This document shows positions 14,301 through 25,368 of a stretch of 64,000 nucleotides of DNA, piece after piece. The notes beneath the pieces are model-generated. The model was not told the origin of the DNA. It saw nothing but the letters and a program-made list of their open reading frames with translations, and did no database searches. How positions within the stretch are numbered: the stretch's first letter is position 1; each line of letters starts with the position of its first letter. Source of the stretch: Euwallacea fornicatus (taxonomy: Eukaryota; Arthropoda; Insecta; Coleoptera; Curculionidae); the NCBI RefSeq assembly GCF_040115645.1, contig NC_089572.1, positions 2,666,001-2,730,000 on the forward strand. Direction: 5' to 3'. The position numbers were made by a program, and so were the translations under genes.

Positions 14301-17300
14301 GAATTCCTCTGTAAAAATTATTATTTTTTTAAATTCAGGTTTGTTAATTTAGTTAAGCGAATGGATATGTCGACTCTAGAAACAGTATTCTGATATGTCC
14401 GACCTTTAGAACTTCAATAAATTTAGCTTTCATTGGCTCAATAAAAACTGGTTGGATTTAGGTCACGAGTCCACGTCCAACCTTCTCCCACCTAAGCGAG
14501 GATCTTTTCCAATAGGAAGCAAAGTACGGAGTGTCAAGTTCAGACATGGGTACCATCCTCAATGGGATGGGTAAGGGTAATTAGATAGGAAAGTGGCACA
14601 GTAAAAAGGAAAGTTATTAGTTTCGTATAATAGAGCAGAGAGTACCACCTGAAAGAGAGGACAGGGTGGACATACCGAATTTCGAGAATTAGATAAAACC
14701 GGAAATGTTTCTAAATTCTTCTTTTTAACACAATCGATATTTTGGGAGTATTCGTTCGAGAACGTACCAAATGATCAAGATCAATATATATACAGTGTGT
14801 ACGTAAAGTATGGAATAAATTCATTTAAAAATTAGGTATTCAGTTTTTGTAAAAACGCTGAAGCACGTCACTTCTTATTTTTTGTTGTGATTTTTTTCTA
14901 TGGTAAATGCACGGATACAAGGTGACCCAAAAATAAGTTATAACCACTCAGGACATTTTTTTCACATAGAAATACTTATTTTTTATTTCATTTTTGAATT
15001 CAGCGTCAAATTCTAAATATATTTTACGTAGCATGCCTTATACATAAACTCAACAGTTATCGAGAAACTTACGTCTGAACATATCAGTAACCAAGATGAT
15101 GATTACGGCAACTACCAATAGATTTTCATCGACCTAATATTTAGTAAGTAGAAACAATAAGTGTTTACTAAATTAAATGTTCAAATTGAAATTGTTTTTG
15201 TGTCTAGTAGTATACCAAACGATGGGTAAATCCATACTGAACCATATGTATTGTTTCTGGGCTAATATCAACGCATTCTCTTCGCTTCAGGTCTAATTTT
15301 GTACACAACATATTTTAGATGGCCCCACAAAAAATAGTCTAAAGGATCAACATCTGGAGACCTTGGTGGCCGTCCAATAGATCCACGCCATCCAACTCAT
15401 CTGTTGGGAAATGCTATATCATCGAAATATTGTCTAACCTGAGCTGCATAATGCGGTGGTACACCGTCTAGCTGGAACCATAAATTTTCGTCACACGTCA
15501 TTGGGTTCTTAGAATTGGGAAATGAAGTTCTTAAACTAGGGATTAGATGTTGTTGTAAAAATTCAAGGTATCTTAGGCCTTTCAAAGCCTGTTTTCCTGC
15601 TGTATTGGCACTTTATCACCACATCCAATTATCATAAGAATTTCATTTCTTTGCGTTATGGATAAACGCATTGCAACATAACTTTTAATTGAAATTAAAC
15701 CTTAGGGAAGTCAAATCAAAACTGGCAAACGTGCAAAATTAAATATTATTGGAATGTTGGGCATAAATTGATTAAAAATGCCTCTTCTATGGAAATAGAA
15801 AAGTAAACGTACCTACCGAATAAATCATCGTCTTGGTTGTTGGTATGTTGACAAATAAATTTCTCGATAACTGTTGAATTTAGGTATGGGACATGCCACA
15901 TGAAGTATACTGAGAAATCACTGAAAAATCCAAAAATTAAATGAAAAATAAGTATTACTGTTAAAAAAAAGTGGGTGGTCATAATTTGTTTTTGGGTCAC
16001 CGTTTATAAGTGCATTTACCATTAAAAAAAAAAACGCAATAAAAAATAAGAATCGACGCATCCCAGCGTTTTTCCAAAAAACAGACACCTGATTTTTAAT
16101 TGAACTTGTGCCATACTTTATGTACACATTGTATTATTAAAACGTGTAAGGGTATGTCAGTGTTTGAGAGGCTTATTGGCACCGCGACATTGTGTGTGTG
16201 ATAGGTGTTTATTAGCCACGAGGTGCGATAGGCGTTCTTTACACTTATGGCAATAAAACGCAAGCACCGTGGACAAGGCAATTTCGAAATCTAGGTAATA
16301 ATTCCGTGTCCATGTAAAACCGGAGCGACTTGATTTTATATTGCCCCCGGATCGGTCGATATCGAAATGTAAACATACGCCGTTGTCAGATGAAATGCTC
16401 GATAATACACCCGTTTTAATAGCTCTTTTTACCCATAGAGGATTTTTTTTAATAACCCTGCACATGCGTTCATGCCTCACATTTTTTGCAGGGAGACATC
16501 TTCTCGGGCCTCAACGACGGCCTCATCAGCCGGGCCGAGGCCCTGGCGGCCGTCGACATCAAGCATCAGGGCTCCGGGGGCCCCGGCGGCCTGCCCCAGC
16601 TCAAGCACGACATGATGTACCACCACAGTATGACGGCACCACCTCCGGTTAGTAGACCGTATCATGTAAGTCAGCCCTAGCACCGCGTAATGATTCACAT
16701 TCTCCCTCAAGGGCCGTTTTTCATCATTAAGGCCCGGCAATGGTGTAAAGTGGTCATTTGACGTTCTGTAACACGCGCGCGCTCCCCCCTGGGCCCCACA
16801 ACGCCCCCGGGGGAAATGTCCGCGGACCCCTTGGTGTTTGTCTAAGGCCGTTTGTCAAATGTTATGTACTGTTGCCGCACACGTATATCGTGCATTATGT
16901 GCTGCCTTTTTGAGTGTTTGCCCTTCTCTGCAGACATTGTTTCTATTCGAGGTTAAGTTTGGATTGTTCCAGGGAGATAAATTCGGATAAACAAATAAAC
17001 AAATGATCATGGCATTGCGTGTGTCCTAGTAGTCCCGGGGCACAGCTTTTGTTTCTTTTTTTGGGCCAGTGCCGCATTATAACAATAAGTTTTTATAACC
17101 AGAGGCGGTTTACCAACATTAGCAGGTATTAAAATTTCTCCCATAATCTGGCCAAAGCGTTTAAACATTCACGCGTAAATTTCATTGACATTAAATATGC
17201 AATCGGTTTGTTAAAATTTCATGTTCTCATTATTTATTATAATGCAACAAATCAGGCGATGACCATTTGAGTTTCTGTCATTTGTTTTTTTGTATTGTTA

Positions 17301-20300
17301 CAGTAAAATGTACGACCCACCAGGGGATGGTTTTTAATGCCCATTTTCCTGTATTACGGCCAAATGTTCTATATGCGAACGCCCCTTCGTTTACGGTCAT
17401 AATGTATTCCCGGATATTTTATCAGGGTGACAAACCTAACAGCCGGATCATAAAATCCGGGGATTGGAGTTTAAGAGCTTCCCAGATTTCGGGAAGTTTC
17501 ACTACATATGGTGAGGCGATTTAGCGCACAGAAGTCCAGAATTGCAACTGAGAATAATTGAGTCGAAACTTGTGCCGTCAAGCAATACAGGGTGATCCAG
17601 ATCTTGGAAATAATAAATAATTACAGCATTTATCATCATTACTTATTTAAAGTTTTCATTTTTCCTCAGATTACATAAGTTACATATTCACCTTTAAATA
17701 GACTTTTATAGCAAAGGTATCTCTATCATTTTCTGTTTTAAAGATCCACTTCGCGCACCATTTTAAAATCGAAATTTCCATATTTTTAAAATTCCAAACA
17801 GTGCTGCAAGGGCACAAAAGCGATTTTGCCAAGTTTCATATAAAAAAAATATATTGATTAAATGTAAAATCACTTTCTACAAATGCGGAACTGCATCTGT
17901 TTTATTATTATGCTCTAATGAAACTCAATTTCTAAGTCATTGAGTGGCTTTCAACGCAGCGCTCAAATGAGCGATGAGTGAATTCAGTGCATATAAATCT
18001 GGTATTACACTGACAATCTCTTTATAAATTAATTCGCGAATTAGTTCATGAGTCTGCTTATATTACATTGACTTTCAAAGGTTCGTGAACTGGAACGTAA
18101 GAGAATAGCCCCAAAAGTACCCAAACTAATACTTAAAAATAAAAAAATGGAAAATGTATTATTTATCAACATAATCTCCTTTAAGATTCACTTACTTTTC
18201 CCACTGATATTCTAGTTCTCTTATACCCTCTTTATAGCAAGAAGCTTCGAATGTTTTAAAATAGGCATCAACCTCGATCTCCACCTCTTCATTCTTGGCA
18301 AATCTCTTTCCAGAGCCATTTTTTCAAGTTTGGAAAAAAAATCTGAGGGACTAAATCTGGCGAATAGGATGGATAAGGGAAAAGTTCGACTCCAAGTTGA
18401 TTCATTTTGGCCATCGCGATGACTGAAGTGTAGACTGGTGCTTTGCCTTCATGAAACAAGGCTTTTTTTCAGTACAGTTTTGTGCATTTTCACCATAATA
18501 TCTGGAGAGCTCAGATTTGGAGTGTTAGTGGGTCGACCACTGCAGAACTCGTCTTTGCAGCTCGTTCAACCGCGTTTAAATTATGCAACTCAAAATTTTG
18601 CTGTTGTTGAATAATAACCAGATTCCCCAGATAATCTAACTCCACTTTGATGTTGGATGGGCTAAGATCTTTTAAATAAAAGTATTGAATCACGTATCGA
18701 AAACCAATTGTTTCCTTGTTCACAAAATTTACAAAATGAACAATTTTTAACAAAAAATCCTCATCTACATGCCATGGGCACTTCTAGGACTATTCTCGTA
18801 TAATTTCTTATTTATGTCATTTTATCCAGTTACTATTTCTAAACAAATGTTCTTATATTACTCGCTGGAATTTTTTTTTATATCCAACATCTTTTTGCAC
18901 ATGCATCATAGGCAAGAGATATAAAAACTAAGTAAATAAATAAATATACAAACATTTTCGTCATAATCTCAATATTTAGCATGCTATGATATTTTGTGTG
19001 TTGTAAGCTCTGAATTCGCGTAAAATTGACGGAACGCGCTTTAATTCGTTAATAACTTTGCGAATATATTCGTGAATTAATTCACTGCAAAACTGTCAGT
19101 GTCAAAGGGGTTTTACATACGTGACTTAATTCATGAAGTAAATTCTTGAATAAATGCATGGATAAATTCTTGATGTAATACTGACTTCGGGCATCGAGCT
19201 CTGATTGCGTAACAGTAATGCTGCAACCACTTGGTGGTGGTCGCAGCAAAAGAGACTGGACATTGATGTGATTCCAGGGGGACACTCTTATTTTCAGCTC
19301 CTTGACCTTAATCGCGTAGCTGAATGGATTGAAAAGATCTATTGTGGGTTTGGTGATACCAAAGACGATAAGAAAGAAAAACGCTCTTCTTACAAAGTGT
19401 CAAAACAAGTTCCTCTTAATAAAACTCGTCCTGCACTTTATTAGCATTTACATTTCGGAAATTCGCAATAACGCGCCATTTCTATCATCATAAAGGCCAA
19501 GCTAGTGCATTTTGCAATATTTTCCATGCAAATGAGACATAAAATTTCGCGAGGGCACTGAATGCGGCCCTCGAATGAGGCCCATAAAATAAAATTCCCG
19601 TTTACTGCGCCATTTTTACGGCCCCGTGTCATGATTGCATCATAATTTTCGAAACGCACACATACGCGGGAAAACATGCAATGGAAACTATGAATGTGGA
19701 AAAAATACGTTCACTTTTTTTCGTTTGTTTTATCCATGTTTGTGTGAGAGAAAACTAATTATTATTGAAGTCAATTATACACGGAAAAAAACCAGAATTG
19801 ACGTCAAATTGAACTAGGCAAAGCAATACTCCTATGTCAATTGACAACATCAAAAATTATACGTCATTCTAACGTCAAGGTGACATCAAAGATAGAATTT
19901 AGAGAAATATCACTCCAACGTCATTGCCGGGGGACAGTATTTTTGTTACTAAATTTAGTTAAATCCTGATTTATGTCTTTTTTTCAGATGGGCCACATGG
20001 ACGGCCTAGAAATGCTGGACCCCATTTCGTCCTCCTCCATGACGACGCTAACGCCCATGTCCGAAACACCTTCTCATATGCACTCGGCCTACGGCACCAA
20101 CCACTTCATGAACCATCACCATCACGGAGGTCCGCTGTCTGGACACGGAGCACCAGGTAGTGAAATCATACACCGTTTTTCTATTTTATACATTTACTAT
20201 CAATTCACTACAGGCCACCACCCAGGGCATGGTGGACATCCAGGAGCACACCATACATCAGCGATGGCCGCAGCGGCAGCGGCCGCCGCCGTCGCTGGGC

Positions 20301-21427
20301 TTCATCCAGATGCAGACACCGATCCCAGGGAATTGGAAGCTTTTGCCGAGAGGTAATTTCTCGGGAAATTCGACAATATGCGCAAGATTTCCATATAAAT
20401 AAGGGTTATTACACGGGGATGATTAATTTTTAAGCGGCCCGTTTATTATTCAGGTCAGTCAATTTATTTGCAATAAATGCGTTTAATAATTCGTAATGAA
20501 AAATCGATTTATTGCCTGCAAGTGTATTTCATGACGAATAATAAAGGCCGTAATTGCATGAGGTTTAATGGAGCGGTCGTACGGGGTTCCACCTGCCGGC
20601 TTTCGTTTATCGAAAATGGCATATTCGTATATAGAAAGACATAAAAAAATGTATTTTTAAAAACTTTCGAAAATTCTTATATGTTTCGTAAATATTTCAA
20701 AATTTCGCAAAGGAGGAATATTAATTAATTATTAGAAATTTTCTGAAGACTTCCTTCATGGCGAATATATTTTGATTCGACCATGCATGTCACCAATAGT
20801 TAGGGACAATTTCTTCCCGACGTTTTACTCATTACTGCAGCCGGCATCTTCAGACCTTCCAGAGATCTCTTTCCACTTCTTTATTTTTGTAACCTGAAAT
20901 TGCCAATTGCAGTAGTCGAAACGTCTCCTGCTTCCAAGCGCCCACTCCCACGAAATATACCTTTCAGTTTTGTTTGCAGATTCAAACAGCGTCGCATCAA
21001 ACTGGGAGTCACACAAGCGGACGTAGGCAAAGCTCTCGCCAATCTTAAACTCCCGGGGGTGGGTGCCCTCTCCCAATCGACAATCTGCAGATTCGAATCC
21101 CTCACCCTCTCCCACAACAATATGATAGCCCTGAAGCCAATCTTGCAGGCGTGGCTGGAGGAGGCCGAGGCACAGGCCAAAAATAAGCGAAGAGATCCGG
21201 ATGCGCCCAGTGTTCTCCCCGCTGGCGAGAAAAAGAGGAAGAGAACTTCCATAGCTGCTCCGGAAAAGAGGAGCTTGGAGGCATATTTCGCGGTTCAACC
21301 GCGACCAAGTGGCGAGAAAATTGCGGCTATAGCCGAAAAGTTGGATTTGAAGAAGAACGTAGTGCGCGTGTGGTTCTGCAATCAGAGGCAGAAGCAGAAA
21401 AGGATGAAGTTCGCAGCGCAGCACTGA
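8385..21427 (+). CDS. acj6: acj6-like class IV POU-homeodomain transcription factor (5' partial)
   Basis: Nuclear DNA-binding protein; the family specifies sensory and other neuron identity. Coding exons: 8385-8441, 16492-16665, 19988-20156, 20214-20352, 20980-21427, giving 328 residues with all phases consistent. Exon 1 here encodes a stretch close to fly Acj6 (SRILEDASIMCNSWSPRHN). Exon 2 carries the POU-IV box (SRAEALAAVDI). Exon 3 has a His run (MNHHHHGG) and exon 4 a nine-Ala stretch. The last exon holds most of the POU-specific domain (RIKLGVTQADVG, SQSTICRFESLTLS), a basic linker and a homeodomain with WFCNQRQKQKR. The protein ends RMKFAAQH, as in short Brn3-type tails, rather than the longer fly tail. 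The N-terminal exon(s) lie outside the window. The introns of 8.05 and 3.3 kb are long and transposon-bearing, while the 57-base intron at 20157-20213 is tiny. Confidence 0.95.
9155..9345. mobile_element. Possible transposon-end fragment in acj6 intron
   Basis: The stretch opens with CAGGGTGTCCCAAAAAC, a kind of terminal sequence often seen at ends of dispersed insect repeats, and continues AT-rich through TGACGTCACTTCC. No coding part or second end was found. Class unknown. Confidence 0.3.
10361..10700. repeat. Degenerate tandem repeat, left block
   Basis: About three diverged units of roughly 100 bases are visible, each with a core like CACAAATCCAGGTCTTTAAAG and then a TTCAGRTCGCAAATTT-like segment. 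The same core reappears at 14000-14335. Confidence 0.45.
13085..13962 (+). pseudogene. Mariner transposase pseudogene, 5'-truncated
   Basis: Decayed Tc1/mariner transposase in acj6 intron 1. Pieces in different frames can be followed in order: an N-terminal HTH part (VLRDRQLKLHGLADIMDISK, about 13170-13230), a first catalytic Asp region (MDETWVHHFTPE, about 13382), a second (HQDNVPIHTS, about 13660) and a third (FARFSPSDYF, about 13745), the DD34D layout of mariner. Frameshifts and stops separate them, so it is inactive. The 3' terminal repeat ends near 13962 (GTACTTTTAAAACCATCCTCG) followed by TA. I could not find the matching 5' terminal repeat. Confidence 0.85.
14000..14335. repeat. Degenerate tandem repeat, right block
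   Basis: Repeated cores such as CACAAATTCAGGTTTGGAAG and CACAAATTCAGGCCTTCA, together with AGGTCTTTAATATTTTC, match the block at 10361-10700. The two blocks flank a stretch containing the 13-kb mariner relic. Confidence 0.4.
14793..15110 (+). repeat. Left long terminal inverted repeat
   Basis: Shared landmarks with the right copy, in order: GTAAAGTATGG, GTAAAAACGCTG, ATGGTAAATGCAC, GGTGACCCAAAAA, AATACTTATTTTT, CAACAGTTATCGAGAAA and AACCAAGA-GATGAT. The pair has diverged by many substitutions, so the insertion is old. Confidence 0.85.
15240..15671 (-). pseudogene. Transposase remnant of the long-TIR element
   Basis: Reading the - strand from ATG at 15671, the first residues (MRLSITQRNEILMIIGCGDK) look like the N terminus of a widespread insect Tc1/mariner-type transposase family. 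The middle is missing, and the frame resumes with YLEFLQQHLIPSLRTSFPNS, then ENLWFQLDGVPPHYAAQVRQ with a catalytic Asp. A stop near 15402 is followed by GSIGRPPRSPDVDPLDYFLW (last acidic residue region) and GHLK. The internal deletion, frame breaks and stop show it is dead. Confidence 0.8.
15815..16131 (-). repeat. Right long terminal inverted repeat
   Basis: Reverse-complement partner of 14793-15110. Read on the - strand it opens CAATGTGTACATAAAGTATGG and contains ATGGTAAATGCAC, GGTGACCCAAAAA and CAACAGTTATCGAGAAA in the same order as the left copy. The 84-codon open frame here on the - strand is a by-product of the repeat. Confidence 0.85.
17585..17900. mobile_element. Possible dispersed-repeat fragment
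   Basis: AT-rich sequence starting with TACAGGGTGATCC, similar to the CAGGGTGTCC-type ends seen elsewhere in the window. No coding capacity and no second end found. Confidence 0.25.
18100..18798 (-). mobile_element. Internally deleted mariner copy with both terminal repeats
   Basis: Both ends are present. On the + strand the element opens AGAGAATAGCCCCAAAAGTA and closes TTCTAGGACTATTCTCG, flanked by TA. On the - strand the transposase start region can be read around 18720-18640 (FLKDLSPSNIKVELD-like), then part of the linker region. After an internal loss come AMAKMNQLGVELFPYPSYSP (18440-18380) and a C-terminal tail near 18190. Several stops and frame changes interrupt it. It is the same family as the copies at 13.1-14.0 and 28.2-28.9 kb, but in the opposite orientation. 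Confidence 0.85.
19797..19925. promoter_or_regulatory. Cluster of ACGTCA (CRE-like) motifs in an acj6 intron
   Basis: Within about 130 bases are one palindromic TGACGTCA (about 19799), ACGTCA at about 19861, 19872 and 19918, and related TGACATCA and TCAATTGACA motifs. It ends about 60 bases before the 3' splice site of the acj6 exon at 19988. CREB/ATF-type factors bind such sites, but function here is only inferred, and a decayed tandem repeat is an alternative. Confidence 0.3.
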
Positions 21428-22043
21428 CCAGAGGTCAGCTTCGGGTTTTAAGTGCGGTTGGGACGGTGGCAATGGGGCAGATTTCCAAAGAAACGGAACG
21501 TGCAATACTGTTTTGTGCTGTGATATATTGGCCAAAGCTGCTCTTGTAAAATTTTACTCATGCTGCTGATGGGATTCTTCTTTAGGCCCCTAGGGGCTTC
21601 GCCTCCTGACGTTGAGGCGAGGCAGTGTAGCTAATGTATAGGTTAATAAGTAGTACAATTTTTTTATACGACAAACTGAGGTTTCATGGAAACGAATTTG
21701 CGAATACGAATCGTCGTATGTGATGTACATATAGGTATTAGGGCTGCGCCCCTGATGCGCGCTCAGTAGAACCCTACATCAGTATTATGAAAATATTCAG
21801 TATTCATAGCTCACTTTACTTCTTTATCATGATACTGATTAGTGCAATATTCCGAAACTCTTACCTTGTGTAAAAAATGTAAATACTCCTATAAGGTAGT
21901 TTCTTTGTAATAACGACTATTAGAAGCAATACTCGAGGTAAATTTACCTACATAGATAGAGAGTAAAACTTTGCCCTAAAATTGAACGCTCACGATTCTT
22001 CTACAGGGTAACCGAAACATATCACTTATCTAGCCAATGAAAA

Positions 22044-22097
22044 GAATTTTGCCACGTCTTGGCAACGCCGCTTCATAGCGGCTACGTGGCAAAATTC
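22044..22097 (+). other. Strong stem-loop in the acj6 3' untranslated region
   Basis: Perfect 14-base inverted arms GAATTTTGCCACGT and ACGTGGCAAAATTC enclose 26 bases that contain a second nested stem CCGC/GCGG with loop TTCATA. It lies about 620 bases after the acj6 stop codon and before the poly(A) signal, so it should be transcribed. Role unknown. Confidence 0.7.
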
Positions 22098-22311
22098 CAA
22101 TTAGGCCCACTTTTCTGTACATATACTTAGGTCTTTTTAACAGAAACGTATTGTACATAAATACTCATTAAAATGCCCTTCGTTAGGGATTAATTTGCTT
22201 ATAGCAAACCTCTGTGTTCTAGTCATTTATTATTTAGTTTTAAATTATTTATTGATTTTGTTTAATTTGTTTAAGGCTATTGTAACATATGTTTCATTGA
22301 CGACCGTATTA

Positions 22312-22317
22312 AATAAA
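22312..22317 (+). terminator. Candidate acj6 polyadenylation signal AATAAA
   Basis: First canonical AATAAA on the + strand that I noticed after the acj6 stop at 21427, followed by a T-rich stretch. It would give a 3' UTR of about 0.9 kb. An earlier ATTAAA (about 22167) could also serve. Confidence 0.5.
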
Positions 22318-24440
22318 GTCCAGTTTAATTCCAGTATGACTTTTTATTTAAATCCCTCAAAAAATGTGATAACTAAAAACATGTTACGCTACTGAACTTT
22401 TTTGATGTAAACATTTTTTTTTGTAGAGAAATAGTAGTTATATCTGGTGACCATTTCATAAATCAGTTGGAGACACACCGAAACTTTACGTGGAAATCAA
22501 GGAAATTGGTAAATCTGAAAAGTAGTAAGAGAGCAAAGAAATGTTAATTCGACGGGGGTGTAGCGGGAGTGTGCCCTAAATGCCACAATATAGATATGTG
22601 AGCTTGTATGACCAACATACATATATATAAAAAAAACATTACTGATATAAGCATGTTAAGGGCCTTCCAGGCCTTTTCAAGTAAGGTCAATATCAACGTT
22701 TATTCAACAGAAATTGAACCTTAGTCTTTGACTCTCAAAGGAACTAAGACAGAAGAGTGGAACGTCAATAAATTTATTTTTAAGTAAAATTTGACATAAA
22801 AAAACTGATTTTTTTTATTTGAGGCCCATCAGAGGCACACGTTAAAGATTTAAATATTTTTGGTGTGGTGAAAATTTGGTGCAGTTGTTCAAAAATTAAG
22901 GATCGTATTTAACATTTCTAGATGGAGAATGACCCTAATTTGATCGGTGGCTTATGACACTTCTACGAAAACTTACTGACATGCTCTATACTGCTGTCCT
23001 GCACATGGCGAATCGTAAAATAACCACCAATAATTTCACCAATTTAGTGGCGTAGTCACCTTTCAAAAATTCAGTAGCGTGCTTTGCAATAAAATCCGGA
23101 AAAGTTGGGAAAACGGCGTCTCGGCGACGTCAAAACAAACCATCTCATTGAAATCAAACGATCCGTAGGACCGACACAATGGTCCTTTCAAAGCCGACGA
23201 CCTACGTAATCAGCATCAGCAGTCCATATTTGTATATAATTTGTCGGTATAAAGGCGCTCCCCACGGTATCACCCTCTCAATGCGACAGAAGGGAGGCGA
23301 GAAACAACTCTCGGCAAAGATACACACGTCGCGGAGTACAATAACAACTCTCCAGAAGTTTCAACTTTCCGTCTGTTTGTACAACCATATGTATATCGTA
23401 CGCATGAATACTTTTAAAAGGGTCACTTATCTTTACATTCCGCGAGAGAGGGAGAGAAAGACAGAGTTACGCTCCATTCACTACCCTTCAAAATGATGAT
23501 GCAGATTTTCACTTACAGTGGCGTGGAACCCCCTGGAAAGGGGAAAGGCTCATGTATAACCCCTCTAGTTTTTTAGAAGATCAACCAAAACAAAGCAGTT
23601 CCCATTGGAACAGAGACATATTAATCAAGTTAAACGAAATGCAGTCGCACCTCCTCTCCTCCTTCAAAAAGGAGGAAATACCTAATTTACAGTTGATAGT
23701 CTTATTAAACTAAGGAAGCTATTGCATTTTAAAATTTAAAACTTGGTCAATGTTCGGATTTCAACAAACACCAGCTAATGCGTTTCGGAACATCTTTTTA
23801 ATAGCATTAAACGACTACGCCTCTGATCACATTCTGAGCGGGCGATTTATCTCGTTCTCGGTCGAAAATTGAACAATACGGAAGGATCAAAGTCGTGTTA
23901 TGAAAGCAAATTTGCCGGGGGCCCTTTAATGGTATACGAGGGCGTCCCGCGGAGACTGGTCTAATGTGTATTTGTCCGGATTATAAACTTTTAAAAGAGC
24001 CGTTAAAGTCCACCTTTACGGGGGAATCGAAAGTCCTCTTTTGTTGTTTAATAAATATAGGATTGCTCACCGCATAATGTAGGTCATCCATGGCCAAACG
24101 GAGCGAAATTGATACAGCAAATCACTCCATTATAATGGTTGCAGGAACACCTCTATTCAGATTTCAACCGTATAGGAATAAATAACAAATCAGGTACACA
24201 TTAGCTATTTATGCAACCAGTTAGATAATGCATCATTTTGTGTAACGAGTAGGGTTTCGCGGAGCGAGCGAAGCTAAGCAACATTAGGTACACTAAAAAG
24301 TTTCGTAAATTATTTTTACTTTTTTACACTGTTGTATATCCCTTTTGATTCACTTTACAAGGAATATTTCATCCACTCTACTCGAGAATGGACGGAGGAG
24401 GATAAAGTTAATTTTCCTGTTCGGTAACATTCAGAATCGT

Positions 24441-24722
24441 ATACAGCACTTCTAAAAGGTATTGCAACCCGTTTATAACTTGCATAAACTCGATATTTAC
24501 AAAAGTGCTTAAACACGTATAATTTTGTTTCAAAAATGACATTTAATACATTATTTTCGAAGTTCAAGTTTTTCACCCTTACCCACGTACCCCACAAACT
24601 TTTTATTTTGAAATTGAAAGATGCCCACTGTAGTACATCAAATGAAAGGTAATTCGATAAGGGATACAACGGTATACTCAGAACTAAATTTGTATCTACG
24701 GGTTTCTTAAAAAAATAGTACA
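24441..24722 (+). repeat. Dispersed repeat family, copy A
   Basis: Begins ATACAGCACTTCTAAAAGGT then ATTGCAACCCG, contains TTAAACACGTATA, CATTTAATACATTATTT, TTTTTATTTTGAAATTG, ATGAAAGGTAATTC and TACTCAGAACTAAA in order. It lacks the AAGTAACTCACTATT end present in copies B and C. Confidence 0.8.
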
Positions 24723-25057
24723 AAATCCATATCATAAAAGGATTAAAGTTTCAATCTTTGTTATATAAATAGGAAATCCATTGTTATTTCACTTTGAAAG
24801 AGAGTGAAAAACTGGCAATAAGACATAGAAATTCCAAATCATCTTTAAGGTAAACAATTTTTTAAATACAATTTATTTTTGATTTTATAGAATTCATTAG
24901 TAGTTGAATTCAGTTAATAGGCGTCTACCATAATTAGAATATCAAAATATTGCTGGATATTTGCATAAAGAGTTCGAAAAACGACTGAGTCATTACCAAA
25001 TTGTTGCTGGAGCCCAATTTAAACATTTATTGTAGAAATTTCAATGTTGTTTGATGT

Positions 25058-25368
25058 AATAGTGAGTTACTTTATATGTACCTAATAATTTTATTTTTAA
25101 GGAAACCGTAGATCCAATTTTAGTTCTGAGCATACCGTCGCAGTTCTCTTTGAATTACCTTTCGTTTGATGTACTACGATGAGTACATTTGAGTTCGAAC
25201 ATAATAAGTTAGTAGGGGTAGCTGGATAGGGATGAAAAATTTAAACATAAAAAATAATGCATTAAATGCTTTTTTTTTAATAAAATTTTACGTGGATAAG
25301 TATTTTTACAAAATATCAGGTTTATGAAAGTTGCAAAAGCGTTGCAATACTTTTCACAAGCGCTGTAT
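25058..25368 (-). repeat. Dispersed repeat family, copy B (inverted)
   Basis: Read on the - strand it opens TACAGCGCTTGTGAAAAGTA then TTGCAACG, and runs through CATTTAATGCATTATTT, ACGAAAGGTAATTC, TGCTCAGAACTAAAATT and AAAATAAAATTATT to TAACTCACTATT. It faces copy A at about 335 bases, so the two could fold back on each other. Confidence 0.8.

Larger units (their letters stand above)
14793..16131. mobile_element. Long-TIR Tc1/mariner-superfamily element, internally deleted
   Basis: A 1339-base element with both ends and TA duplications (14791-14792 and 16132-16133). The left end CAGTGTGTACGTAAAGTATGG and the right end read on the opposite strand (CAATGTGTACATAAAGTATGG) begin inverted repeats that can be followed for about 315 bases each, with substitutions and small gaps. 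Between them on the - strand is a remnant transposase. The element lies in acj6 intron 1, just before the exon at 16492. Confidence 0.85.

Noticed and set aside
15746..16127. Open frames of 84 and 69 codons on the - strand
   Set aside because: They lie wholly in the right terminal inverted repeat of the long-TIR element and are repeat by-products.
17930..19200. AT-rich TTAATTC-type segments on both sides of the 18-kb mariner copy, possibly arms of a MITE
   Set aside because: Only short matches are visible (GTATTACA, TTAATTC, ACTGACA); not enough to define an element by eye.
20825..21535. 236-codon open frame on the - strand
   Set aside because: It is antisense to the POU-domain exon of acj6, whose + strand reading is conserved.
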